DNA from: JALZUE01 sp051251725
GTDB lineage: Bacteria > Pseudomonadota > Gammaproteobacteria > Enterobacterales > Alteromonadaceae
Direction: 5' to 3'
Assembly: GCA_051251725.1 (NCBI GenBank)
Contig: JBPOFN010000015.1
Location: 27,635 to 91,634 of the forward strand
Length of the DNA: 64,000 nucleotides
Part shown: piece by piece, positions 55,480 through 63,980 of the stretch
How positions within the stretch are numbered: position 1 is the first letter of the stretch
How the letters are laid out: each line of letters starts with the position of its first letter
Notes under the pieces: generated by a model
Told to the model about the DNA's origin: nothing
The model's input: only the letters and a program-made list of their open reading frames with translations
Databases searched by the model: none
Position numbers and translations under genes: made by a program

Positions 55480-56751
55480 TTAGCTTTTGTTGGCATTAAT
55501 TTCCCACTTCGTTTTTAAACGCTCATATTTAATTAGACTTTTATAATCAAAAATATACAAATTATCAGCACGCTTATTTTCTGCTCTAATAGCTTCATCA
55601 AGATACTTGAGCGCTCTGTGTAGATTTCCTGATTTTTTATAAAGTAGCGCAGCGGCATAAAATGGATATGGGTCATCTAATAAAGTTTTATTTTTTGCAA
55701 TAGATAAAGAAACTGCATTGACTGCAAATTCAACTTCGATTTTTTTAGGTTCCTTAAGCAGCGATGTTGCCTCTGCAATACCTGCTCCTATAAATATTTT
55801 ATCTTGGTCTTCGAGAGGGTTTTCATAAGCATTTTTATAAATGACTAATGATTTTGATACCAGCTCATTTCCTCCCCCATATTGAGAATATTCAAGGTAA
55901 ATGGCCGCAAGATCTTCAAATGCAATCGAGTGACTAGGATTGCTCGAAGTTATCTCTTCAAATAGAGCGATAGCTTCTGGATATCTTTCCCACTGCCAAT
56001 TTAATCTAGCCAAAGCTAATTCAGCACCTAGCTTTTTTTTGATTTTATTTTCTGAAGCAGTTTTAGCAATAGTCAACATACTCATTATATGTCCACGGGC
56101 TTCTTGAAAATATTTGTCACTAACACCTTTTCGTTCTGCATCCATTAAGAAACCGGCTTGACGCCTTATACAATTTTGTAAACCATTAAGAATAAAATAA
56201 TCATTTGGCGCTAATGCTAAAGCCCTTTCATACATAACTCTAGCGTCATCATATCGATGCACAGCTCTTAGAGCACGACCATAGCGAGATAATGCTTGAG
56301 GATCATCTTGAACAATTTCATTGTATATAGCGTAAGGAACAACAGCATCGCTAAAAAGTTTACGCTCAAAAAGAATATCACCTCGCTGTAAGAAAATATT
56401 CTTAATATTAAATTTGGTATCATCGTCTTCGATACGTAATATTTCTGAAAGTACTTTTAGCGATTCATCGAATTTTTGAGCTTTTCTAAGTTGTACTGAA
56501 TAGTCATATTTTTCTTGAGCTTCTCTTAAGTAAACTGAATGTGCTTCTTTCCCATCCTTATAAATAAGAAACCCCAGACTTACGACTTCAATAATAAGTA
56601 CAATAAATAACTTATTTAAATGATTTTTATATTTGAATTTTATTACACCAACCATTCCAAGCACTGTAATAATTAATATCACAATAAAGGCAATTACTAC
56701 GGTCCAACTGATAATAGTAAAAGGTTCCATCCATTTCCTCCTGATACGCAC
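55480..56751 (-). CDS. Membrane-anchored TPR protein
   Basis: A 423-aa protein. Two N-terminal helices (about 8-32 and 45-62) are followed by a region rich in tetratricopeptide-like units (about 75-410), for example ALSRYGRALRAVHRYDDARV with YERALALAPNDY, and EAIALFEEITSSNPSHSIAF. It is probably a scaffold facing one side of the membrane; no partner is evident next to it. Confidence 0.7.
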   Translation of the reverse strand: MRIRRKWMEPFTIISWTVVIAFIVILIITVLGMVGVIKFKYKNHLNKLFIVLIIEVVSLGFLIYKDGKEAHSVYLREAQEKYDYSVQLRKAQKFDESLKVLSEILRIEDDDTKFNIKNIFLQRGDILFERKLFSDAVVPYAIYNEIVQDDPQALSRYGRALRAVHRYDDARVMYERALALAPNDYFILNGLQNCIRRQAGFLMDAERKGVSDKYFQEARGHIMSMLTIAKTASENKIKKKLGAELALARLNWQWERYPEAIALFEEITSSNPSHSIAFEDLAAIYLEYSQYGGGNELVSKSLVIYKNAYENPLEDQDKIFIGAGIAEATSLLKEPKKIEVEFAVNAVSLSIAKNKTLLDDPYPFYAAALLYKKSGNLHRALKYLDEAIRAENKRADNLYIFDYKSLIKYERLKTKWEINANKS

Positions 56752-56867
56752 AACATATAAAAACCTAACGCCCTGTAAAGGGCTAATTAATAGATAATTG
56801 AGCCCCTCATCCTTAACGAGTGAGGTAATATTGTAGTTACCACACCAAAATATATAAAGAGGCTAAT

Positions 56868-57063
56868 ATGTATCGTACTAGAGTTGGCGTTGATTTAGCA
56901 AAAGAAGTTATTCAAGTTTGTATTTATAAAAATAAAAAGGTGCAGTCAAATATTGAAATGACACCGAACGAATTTCTGTGTTGGCTTTTCCGTCACGATA
57001 ATATTCGAAGCATGCGGCACCTCAAATTACTGGAAACAAAAAGCCATTGAAGCAGGTCATGAT
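56868..57063 (+). pseudogene. IS110-family transposase 5' remnant
   Basis: The first 36 or so codons read MYRTRVGVDLAKEVIQVC, the DEDD-type IS110 start with the first Asp. The next conserved block (IIFEACGTSNYWKQKAIEAG, then HDA) is in another frame, so there is a frameshift near 56976. Homology stops at about 57063, leaving less than a quarter of the gene. The following 280 bases up to 57346 hold short hairpin pieces (GATTAAAGATTCGACACC) and no gene. Confidence 0.8.
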
Positions 57064-57346
57064 GCCAGTTTGGCATATTCTAGCTTTTGGCTAGGACTGA
57101 TATTAACTTTTACTTTTCTGGTCATTTGAATACCTTTTGGGTTTTGCATATTTTAAGCTATAAACCTTTCCAGTTTCATTAGACCATTACAGTGTTTAAT
57201 GATTGGGTTGTTAGTATGCAACATGTAAGTTACTTTTTTGTGCTTTGATTAAAGATTCGACACCTTTAATCAAAACGGGTAACTCTCAACTTTTCAAGGT
57301 GAGGTGTAAGATCTAGTCTGAACTAATACAAATCACACTACTACAA

Positions 57347-57913
57347 TTAAAAACTTCCAGATAACGTTAACTGAAATACAGGCTTTTTCTGATGATAATT
57401 GATTTCGTTTCCATTGCTGGCACCACTTCTATCGTCGGTAAAAAATGAACGATTAATTATTTCTTTATCGGTGCTAGCTCTAGAGACTATAAGACTTGTT
57501 TTAATTCCTTCAATGAAGCCAGACTCCACATATATAGTTAATTTTGCTTTTCTATCCTTTCGTTCTATTTCATTCACTTCAAATTTATCAACGTAAGATT
57601 CATTAACATAGTCAACGCCCCAAGCTAAATTTAATGAGGCAATATCCTGGCGGAACATCGCTGAATATTTAACCGAGATAATATTATTACGCGAACGATC
57701 TTTTTTAATGATTTCATCGTAAAAACTGGTGTCTTTATATTGGTAATTTAATATCAAGTTACTATTGGTTAATAGTAAATCTAAAGGCAGTGTTAAATCA
57801 GTATCAAAACCAAAATACTCTGCATCCCCTGCGTTTACAGTCGTCTTTAAATATACAAAGCTGTTCAAGCGCAAAAAAGGCTGGTGAAATTTATTATCAT
57901 CGCCAAACAACAT
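57347..57913 (-). pseudogene. C-terminal fragment of a TonB-dependent receptor
   Basis: The 188 codons have barrel-like strands (TVNAGDAEYFGFDTDLTLPL, IISVKYSAMFRQDIASLNLA) and end QLTLSGSF with a terminal Phe. There is no signal peptide or plug. It begins two bases after the stop of the sugar dehydrogenase, so a deletion probably joined the receptor's 3' end to this place. Confidence 0.65.
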
Positions 57914-57915
57914 TT

Positions 57916-59016
57916 TTAAGGAACCAGTTGGTATATATCGCTAGTGGCAAAATCAGCACTATATATTTCGCCACTGGCATCTAATGCAAATGTTGACAGA
58001 TTAATACCGGTTGCAGTAAATAATCTGTTTGATTTATTAAGCGCAGGAAAAAGTGAAGACCAAACACCGCCTAAAATGAAATCGGCATAGATATAGTGGT
58101 TATATAATTCAGGCATTAATTTACCCTTGTAAACATAGCCGCCGGTAATAGATAGCCCTTCCTCATGATTATAAGTAAGTTTAGGCAAGGTCAATGAGGT
58201 TTTAACACAATTTTTTTCTGGTTTAAAACAATGGTTTCCTTCCATAATATTCCAGCCAAGGTTTTGCCCTTTTTCAACCACAGACACTTCTTCGTATTTA
58301 CTTTGTCCAACATCGGCCACAATTAATGTGGAACCTTCAAACGAAAAGCGCCATGGGTTTCTTAAGCCATATGCCCAAATTTCAGGACGAAAGTCCTCTT
58401 TGTTAATAAAAGGATTATCTTGAGGAATTGCGTAAGGCATATGCTGCGCAGTATCAATGTCAATGCGCAGCATATTACCTAACAATGTTTTGGTGTTTTG
58501 GCCATGACCATCAGGGTCGCCACTACCGCCGCCGTCTCCCATACCTATATATAAATAACCGTCGTTGCCAAAGGCTAATTGACCGCCGTTATGATTTTGG
58601 TGAGGTTGGTTTATTTCAATAATAATTTTTTCATTGCTTAACGTATAAAAGCCATCGGTATTTTTACTTAACGTAAACCGAGAAACCCGAGTGCGTTGCT
58701 CTCCTTCGGCTGGGTTATAGTTAGTAAAAAAATATTGGTTAGAAGTAAACTGAGGATGAAAGGCTAAACCAAGTAATCCTTTTTCAACATCTGAATCAAC
58801 AGAAAATGCATGCACATTATAGTGTTTTTTCTCCTCTAGATTGACAAAATTTAAATCCCCTTCCTTACTTGCAACAAACATTTCAGTATTTGAGGAAGGT
58901 AGAAACTTAATATCAACCGGTTGCTTTAATCCCGTATATATTGTTTTTAATTGTATGGCTTGGGCTGTACAAAATACATTGACCGTAAATAATACGAATA
59001 AAAAAATCGCTTTCAT
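57916..59016 (-). CDS. PQQ-dependent sugar dehydrogenase (sorbosone/HHIP-like)
   Basis: A 366-aa periplasmic six-bladed propeller. The signal peptide is MKAIFLFVLFTVNVFCTAQA, then VDIKFLPSS, GLLGLAFHPQF, PHQNHNGGQLAFGNDGYLYI, GDGGGSGDP, WAYGLRNPWRFSF, VGQSKYEEVSV and GGYVYKGKLMPELYNHYIYAD in family order. His in NHNGG and Arg in LRNPWR are the expected PQQ contacts. ATG 59016 is chosen because AGGAAG lies seven bases upstream; an earlier in-frame start at 59079 is unlikely. Confidence 0.85.
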   Translation of the reverse strand: MKAIFLFVLFTVNVFCTAQAIQLKTIYTGLKQPVDIKFLPSSNTEMFVASKEGDLNFVNLEEKKHYNVHAFSVDSDVEKGLLGLAFHPQFTSNQYFFTNYNPAEGEQRTRVSRFTLSKNTDGFYTLSNEKIIIEINQPHQNHNGGQLAFGNDGYLYIGMGDGGGSGDPDGHGQNTKTLLGNMLRIDIDTAQHMPYAIPQDNPFINKEDFRPEIWAYGLRNPWRFSFEGSTLIVADVGQSKYEEVSVVEKGQNLGWNIMEGNHCFKPEKNCVKTSLTLPKLTYNHEEGLSITGGYVYKGKLMPELYNHYIYADFILGGVWSSLFPALNKSNRLFTATGINLSTFALDASGEIYSADFATSDIYQLVP

Positions 59017-59394
59017 CGTTAGCTTCCTACTAAATTTAGTAGCTATTAATATACTACAAACCAAAACAAAGAAAACCATTAATGATAATCTGTTAACAAT
59101 TGACTATACCAAAGGTAAAGCCAGATTGTTTTTATATTATTACTAAGACAGCTCAGTAATATAGTTGAATTAACTTATTAGCAATTACATTGTCAAAAAT
59201 CAACTCAGTAAACTTAACTTAAGTATTGTTACTTATTTCAAACAGAATGGCCGGTTTAGTGGCGCGAAAGCCAGTCAAATTGAGTAACAATCAGAATTGA
59301 TACGTTTCCTCTTGCAAGCTAAGCATTATAAAGTTTCCTTATATATGTTAGAATATTAACAATTATTATTATCTAAAATTATTAGGCGTATTTC
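59017..59394. other. Intergenic region without recognised gene
   Basis: AT-rich divergent region between the dehydrogenase and S4 genes. It must hold both promoters; I see no long hairpin, operator or small gene that I can support. Confidence 0.4.
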
Positions 59395-59751
59395 ATGTCT
59401 GAACACTCAATTATCGACATTTGTGTTGAACCTATAGAACTTTATAAATTACTCAAAATAGCCAATATGGTTGACGGTGAAGCTAAAACCATAATTACTG
59501 AAGGTCATGTTTTAGTAAATAATGAAGTGGTAGTTCAAAAGCGTAAAAAAATTCGAAGCGGCGATATTATCGAGTGTAACGGTAAAACTATTAAGATTGC
59601 GTATAATCCCAATCAAAAATCAGCAGAGTTTATTAACACAGTAGTGTTAGCCAGTAAAAAAGACCAAAGGAAAAAAAGAGCTAAAAGTAAAGCGCGGGCT
59701 CTTTCAGCAGCAACTGTTACTGAGCCAAACGCTAAAAAGCCAAATTTGTAG
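59395..59751 (+). CDS. S4-domain RNA-binding protein (YbcJ-like)
   Basis: A 118-aa protein. IELYKLLKIANMVDGEAKTI, TEGHVLVNNEVVVQKRKKIRSGD and IIECNGKTIKI make one S4 RNA-binding domain like that of E. coli YbcJ. A Lys/Ala-rich tail of about 40 residues (KKDQRKKRAKSKARAL) is added; YbcJ itself stops near residue 75. Probable RNA or ribosome binding. Confidence 0.8.
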   Translation: MSEHSIIDICVEPIELYKLLKIANMVDGEAKTIITEGHVLVNNEVVVQKRKKIRSGDIIECNGKTIKIAYNPNQKSAEFINTVVLASKKDQRKKRAKSKARALSAATVTEPNAKKPNL

Positions 59752-60143
59752 CGTCTATAACCCTCTAGATATTTCCGCAAAGTGGTAGAACTTGTTACAA
59801 GAAAACGTAAATATCATCCTAACTACCTTTAGCTTAACGCACTACAAATCATGATTTTTCGGTTATATGAATAACAGCTTTGCAGGCAAAATTGTTATTC
59901 ATAAAAAATAGCTCGACGTGATTTAAACACAGTAAAAAAATCCAAAAACCCATTGAAGTTTATGCTTATTTTGTTGGAGAAAACGACGATACAGTAACGA
60001 ACACCGGCGCTCACTTTTTGAGCCTTGAGCGGTCATTACTTTTTTGTGAAAGCAAAAGCATATTTAGGAAGGTTTCACCCTAAATATGCTATTACTTGTG
60101 GGGCTGGTTTAAGCGCCCTTACCCTTCAGCAGAACTCCTCAAC
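59752..60143. other. 392-bp intergenic region, nothing recognised
   Basis: Between the S4 gene and the convergent selO gene. No coding frame, RNA gene or clear terminator is seen on either strand. Confidence 0.4.
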
Positions 60144-61877
60144 TCAAGAAGAACAACTGTAATGCGAGACCCCTCCCGCGTCAAAAAAGACTTTCGGTTT
60201 TAAGCTGTCGTATTTACTTTCAAGCTCGGTCGATTGTTCATTAAAGGGCTGCGTTAATACCTGTTGTAATTCATGAACAAGTGCGAAGTCACCATTATTA
60301 GCTTGTTGATAGGCAGGCACCACTAGCCATTCTCGCCAACTGTATTTGGGATTAGTTTGTTGCATACGCTGTTTTATTGGCGACGCTTCTTTCGTTTCTA
60401 CACGAGTATCGCCATTCGTATTCATCAAATTTCGCCAGCTTTGTAACCAGTGGTTCCATTGTTCGCACAACTCATCTGTCGGCGCAGCGTAAAAGCTTTT
60501 ACTTATACCCGAAATATTATCGGGGATGTTAGAAAGTTCACGAAAGAAAATGGTGTAATCTACCGACGTTTTTACCATCAGCTTGATCAGTTGCTCAAAC
60601 AGCTCGCGATCAAAAATGTCTAAGCCAAGTTTAGCTGCCCACATTTTTTCCATCTTGTCTTCCATGACGGAATCGAACCCAATATTTATCTTATTCAATG
60701 CTGCTAACGCAACAGGGTCTGACGCAAGCAAAGCTGATAAAGATTTACAAAACATGTTGAAATTTGTTTTTGCCACAGCACCTTGATTGAAGAACGAATA
60801 ATGTTGTCCGCCCCCCGTCCAAGGCTGATAATAAGGTTCAAAACGTTCAACAAAACCAAAAGGACCATAATCAAGTGTGTAGCCGCCACACGCACAGTTA
60901 TCACTATTAAAGTTACCTTGGCAGTAACCTACTCGCATCCAGTGGCTGATCAAGCTTGTTAAGCGATCACGAAATGCGGCCGCTAATTGTATAAGCTTTT
61001 CTGCAAGTGGTAGCTCGTGATTAACATCATTTGCATATTCACGATCAATTAAATGTAACACTATCATTTCTAACTCTTTCAACGCGTCAGGATGCGAATT
61101 AAAACGAGCACGGCGAGCAAAAAGTTCAAGTTGGCCGACACGTAAAAACGAAGGCGCAACGCGGGTTGAAATTGCAACGGGATTAGACACTGTCAGATCA
61201 GGATTTGTTGAATATGAACCTTCAGAATACCAAGGGCGATTTACTTGCTCTGATTGTGAGACAAACAGGCATAACGAGCGAGACGTTGGCACCCCCAACG
61301 CATGCATATGCTCTTGCACTAAAAATTCTCGAATACTCGATCGCAATACCGCTCTACCATCGCCACCACGGCAATAAGGTGTTGGCCCTGCGCCTTTTAA
61401 CTGCATTTCCCAGCGTTTGCCATTAATCACTGATTCATGCACAGAAATCGCACGCCCGTCACCATAACCATTGCCCGTTCGAAAAGGACATTGCTGAATG
61501 TATTCAGTACCGTATATCGATAGCGCGTAACCCGTGGCCCAGCCAACAGCTTGCATAGGAGCTGGTACGTCAGAAATATCGCCAGTGAATAGCCGAGCAA
61601 AGTCTGCTGTTTGCACTAGGCTGTTATCAAAACCTAATTCTGCAAACAGTGTTTCACTGTGGGCGACATATTTAGGGTTAGCAATAGGCGTAGGTTTAAC
61701 CGGCACATAATGACCAGAAAAAACTTGTCTTGGCTGATAGTCGTCACCGGTTTCAGTAGCATCTGGATCACAGTTAAGATTATTCAGTAAGGAGTAATCA
61801 GTTAACTCAGCCAAATCATCAAGGCTGTATACGCTGACAGGAACATTAGGGATGTGTTGATTAGCCATGTTATTCAA
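60144..61877 (-). CDS. selO: SelO/YdiU-family protein adenylyltransferase
   Basis: A 577-aa pseudokinase-fold enzyme that transfers AMP to protein hydroxyls. QVFSGHYVPVKPTPIANPK, ISVHESVINGKRWEMQLKGAGPTPY, GRAVLRSSIREFL, VAISTRVAPSFLRVG and YCQGNFNSDNCACGGYTLDYGPFGF give the ATP site and the catalytic N..DN. C-terminal NPKYSWREWLVVPAYQ and the final YSCSS also match; Cys replaces the selenocysteine seen in eukaryotic SelO. About 100 residues longer than E. coli YdiU, as in a longer subgroup. Met4 is an alternative start. Confidence 0.9.
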   Translation of the reverse strand: MNNMANQHIPNVPVSVYSLDDLAELTDYSLLNNLNCDPDATETGDDYQPRQVFSGHYVPVKPTPIANPKYVAHSETLFAELGFDNSLVQTADFARLFTGDISDVPAPMQAVGWATGYALSIYGTEYIQQCPFRTGNGYGDGRAISVHESVINGKRWEMQLKGAGPTPYCRGGDGRAVLRSSIREFLVQEHMHALGVPTSRSLCLFVSQSEQVNRPWYSEGSYSTNPDLTVSNPVAISTRVAPSFLRVGQLELFARRARFNSHPDALKELEMIVLHLIDREYANDVNHELPLAEKLIQLAAAFRDRLTSLISHWMRVGYCQGNFNSDNCACGGYTLDYGPFGFVERFEPYYQPWTGGGQHYSFFNQGAVAKTNFNMFCKSLSALLASDPVALAALNKINIGFDSVMEDKMEKMWAAKLGLDIFDRELFEQLIKLMVKTSVDYTIFFRELSNIPDNISGISKSFYAAPTDELCEQWNHWLQSWRNLMNTNGDTRVETKEASPIKQRMQQTNPKYSWREWLVVPAYQQANNGDFALVHELQQVLTQPFNEQSTELESKYDSLKPKVFFDAGGVSHYSCSS

Positions 61878-61951
61878 TAAACCTTTTTAATATGAGAGCG
61901 TGTTTATCTTTCGAGTATGAATTTTTCACGTTAAAGCGTTTTAAGCAAAGC

Positions 61952-61990
61952 AAACGTTTGTAACATAGTCATTCTATGTCATAAACGTTT
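61952..61990. repeat. 17-bp imperfect inverted repeat
   Basis: AAACGTTTGTAACATAG (61952-61968) and CTATGTCATAAACGTTT (61974-61990) pair with three mismatches around a 5-nt loop. It lies in the selO upstream region. Its form suggests a dispersed intergenic element of this genus; it is not repeated elsewhere in the window as far as I saw. The surrounding 61878-62345 has no gene. Confidence 0.55.
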
Positions 61991-62345
61991 ACCAACTATA
62001 TGCTCTTGCATCATTTTAATACCTACATCCGTGTCGGCAACGAAGAGTACAACACTTTTAAAAGAACCTTTAGGCAGTGCGAATTTGTTATTTTTACCGC
62101 TTTATAGTGATTTCATGTGGGATCACCACACATTAATCACTATGCCTTATCTAAAAAAACTCATAGCTACAAAAACATACCTGAAAAGTAAACTCGACCT
62201 ATTCTAATTGAAATGATTATATTTCATTTAGAACCATCATTCTTATGATTTTGGGTTAGTGAGGTTTTTTAAAGAATAGCGTGTCAGGTAGAGTAGCCAG
62301 TTTTTATTTTAACAAGATAATTTTATGAGGAGTTTATAAAACCGT

Positions 62346-62519
62346 ATGAGAATTCAAACGCTTACTAAAATGTGTGGACTTACCGTAAGCCAACTTACAC
62401 AAAAACAGCACCCATTTTCGATTTATAATTATTCTTACCAAAGTTTACTGAACATTTCTGAAAAAAAATTTAAGCTTATTGCTAACGCTGATAAGATAAA
62501 AAAACGACTAATGGCTTGA
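62346..62519 (+). CDS. Possible 57-aa small protein
   Basis: ATG 62346 to TGA 62517-62519. The product starts MRIQTLTKMCGLTVSQLTQK and ends LIANADKIKKRLMA; it is basic, with no signal. AGGAG lies 14 or so bases upstream, further than ideal. It may be the gene of a cassette ending at the possible attC at 62685-62744. No family recognised. Confidence 0.3.
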   Translation: MRIQTLTKMCGLTVSQLTQKQHPFSIYNYSYQSLLNISEKKFKLIANADKIKKRLMA

Positions 62520-62684
62520 TTAAATCAGTCGTAAGTTACTTTCAATTTTAATGAACTATTTTTTAGAAGTTTTCAATTTTTATCAAATGAAAGCGAGTAT
62601 TTAACATTCCGGCTATAACAGTAATTTTATTAATCTCTTGATAATATGGGATTATATCCGTAAATTCGAGTCTATTAATTTATA

Positions 62685-62744
62685 ATTTAACGGGTGATGG
62701 CTTTTATACCAAAGGGCTTTCACTTGGCTAATAAGCGGTTAGGT
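62685..62744 (+). other. Candidate integron recombination site (attC or attI)
   Basis: It ends in GTTAGGT (62738-62744), a good R' core with the cut after G62738, and starts with ATTTAAC (62685-62691), which fits RYYYAAC. The inner part shows only loose symmetry and differs from the two attC sites downstream, so this could be a divergent attC or the end of an attI. Confidence 0.45.
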
Positions 62745-62748
62745 ATCT

Positions 62749-63225
62749 ATGAGAATCTTGTTTTCAATTCTGGGTGGGGCTTTATTAGTTTTAATGTTTT
62801 TTGTTCTGCTCTCACTGATTATTCCAAGTTCAGAAAACGCTCAGGGTAATGTATTTACTTTCAAAGAGGATGTTGAATTAGCTTATGATAAATATGAATT
62901 TACTTGGGATGAGAGTAAATCTACAGTGACGGTTATTAAAACTTGGAAAGGTAAGCCTAGCTTAGATATAACCGTTGAATTAACTGCCCAACAAGATGCC
63001 TTGTTAAAATCTGCTTATTCTAAAATTGATTTCACATTAATTGATCCTAATTCACCTACGTCAACAGATGGTTCATGGTGGTATATAAATAATCACGGTA
63101 ATTCATTTAAAATTAGAAACCCCGATTATAACGTTAAGCAACGCAATCTTGAGTCGTTGTATAAATTGGTTAAATATATTGAAAAATTTAGTACTATAAA
63201 AAAGTACGGTGAAATCAACACCTAA
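62749..63225 (+). CDS. Cassette-encoded signal-anchored protein of unknown function
   Basis: A 158-aa protein with one N-terminal membrane helix (about 4-26, LFSILGGALLVLMFFVLLSL) and a soluble domain (about 34-158) containing YEFTWDESKSTVTVIKTW and DGSWWYINNHGNSFKIRN. The ATG lies 10 bases after the cassette boundary (G62738/T62739), as expected for a cassette gene. No family recognised. The stop lies within the following attC. Confidence 0.6.
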   Translation: MRILFSILGGALLVLMFFVLLSLIIPSSENAQGNVFTFKEDVELAYDKYEFTWDESKSTVTVIKTWKGKPSLDITVELTAQQDALLKSAYSKIDFTLIDPNSPTSTDGSWWYINNHGNSFKIRNPDYNVKQRNLESLYKLVKYIEKFSTIKKYGEINT

Positions 63226-63317
63226 AAAAATTAAATAAGGATAAAAAACAGTTGGCTTTTCGTGTGTGCCTCACTATTTTAGCCAACAATTATTCGTCTC
63301 TTAACAAGGCGTTAGGG
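63220..63317 (+). other. Integron attC site 1
   Basis: R'' is ACCTAAA (63220-63226), near-complementary to GTTAGGT at the cassette's own left end. The centre has GTTGGCT (63251-63257) pairing with AGCCAAC (63281-63287). It ends TCTTAACAAGGC, then R' GTTAGGG (63311-63317) cut after G63311. The right half is very similar to that of attC site 2. Confidence 0.8.
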
Positions 63318-63351
63318 TTCTTTCCTATTCAACTAGTCACGGAGTATAAAG

Positions 63352-63870
63352 TTGATAAATATTTCCATTTCCAAAGAGCAAACAAAACAGATCCTATTGG
63401 TTTTCTTTCTAACTATTTGTATGGCTCTAGCCATTTTTGTTGTTTCTTGGGCTAATGAGCCTGAACGACGCCCATTAATCCAAAATATTACTTTGGTCGA
63501 TGCTGTAAAAATAATTGATGCTCTGGAAGCATCTGATATTTCTTATGTTACACGTTTAGACAACCAGATGATTTTAGTTAAAGATGAAGATATGGATTAT
63601 GCTCGGGTAGCACTAGCTAGAATAGGTATTGTCATTGATTATCCTGATGTAAGACAAATGGCAAATGCTAGTGAAGCTTGTGATATTCTAGAGACAAAAA
63701 TATTCGAATATGCCCAAAATCCCAATACCCCAATTACCGAAAAACCATATTTCCTTAAATTGGTAAAACTTATGATGGGAGCAATGATAATAATAGTTCT
63801 TATATTTAGTGTCGTAAGACCTGCACTTCGTAAACTATTAGAAAAGTACATTGATAAAGACGAACCCTAA
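63352..63870 (+). CDS. Miniature FliF-like protein in an integron cassette
   Basis: A 172-aa protein with a TTG start and GGAG eight bases upstream. It has an N-terminal helix (about 12-33), then WANEPERRPLIQNITLVDAV, KIIDALEASDISYVTRLDNQ and MDYARVALARIGI (about 34-95), which match the first ring-building (YscJ/FliF N) domain of the flagellar MS-ring protein. A short linker (about 96-128) leads to PYFLKLVKLMMGAMIIIV, a second helix, and VVRPALRKLLEKY, like the C-terminal helix of FliF. Ring-building domains 2 and 3 and the FliG-binding tail (together some 350 residues in FliF) are absent. Function unknown. Confidence 0.8.
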   Translation: MINISISKEQTKQILLVFFLTICMALAIFVVSWANEPERRPLIQNITLVDAVKIIDALEASDISYVTRLDNQMILVKDEDMDYARVALARIGIVIDYPDVRQMANASEACDILETKIFEYAQNPNTPITEKPYFLKLVKLMMGAMIIIVLIFSVVRPALRKLLEKYIDKDEP

Positions 63871-63965
63871 CAACTAATAAGGTGTTCAAACGGGAAAACA
63901 GTTAACTGTTTCACTCCATTCACAATTTTAGCCAACAATTTTCACCTCTTAACGAGGTGTTATGT
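63862..63965 (+). other. Integron attC site 2
   Basis: GAACCCTAAC (63862-63871) is the perfect complement of GTTAGGGTTC (63311-63320) at the left end of the same cassette, as expected for R''/R' of one circular cassette. The right half, TTTTAGCCAACAATTTTCAC then CTCTTAACGAGG, copies attC site 1, and R' GTTATGT (63959-63965) is cut after G63959. Confidence 0.88.
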
Positions 63966-63980
63966 TTTCAAGGAGAATTT

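Noticed and set aside
60144..60160. Selenocysteine at the SelO C-terminus
   Set aside because: The C-terminal codon position is an ordinary Cys (YSCSS) followed by a normal stop, so no Sec decoding is needed.
63252..63455. 67-codon plus-strand frame across attC site 1
   Set aside because: It crosses the cassette junction and overlaps the mini-FliF gene in another frame; it has no SD.
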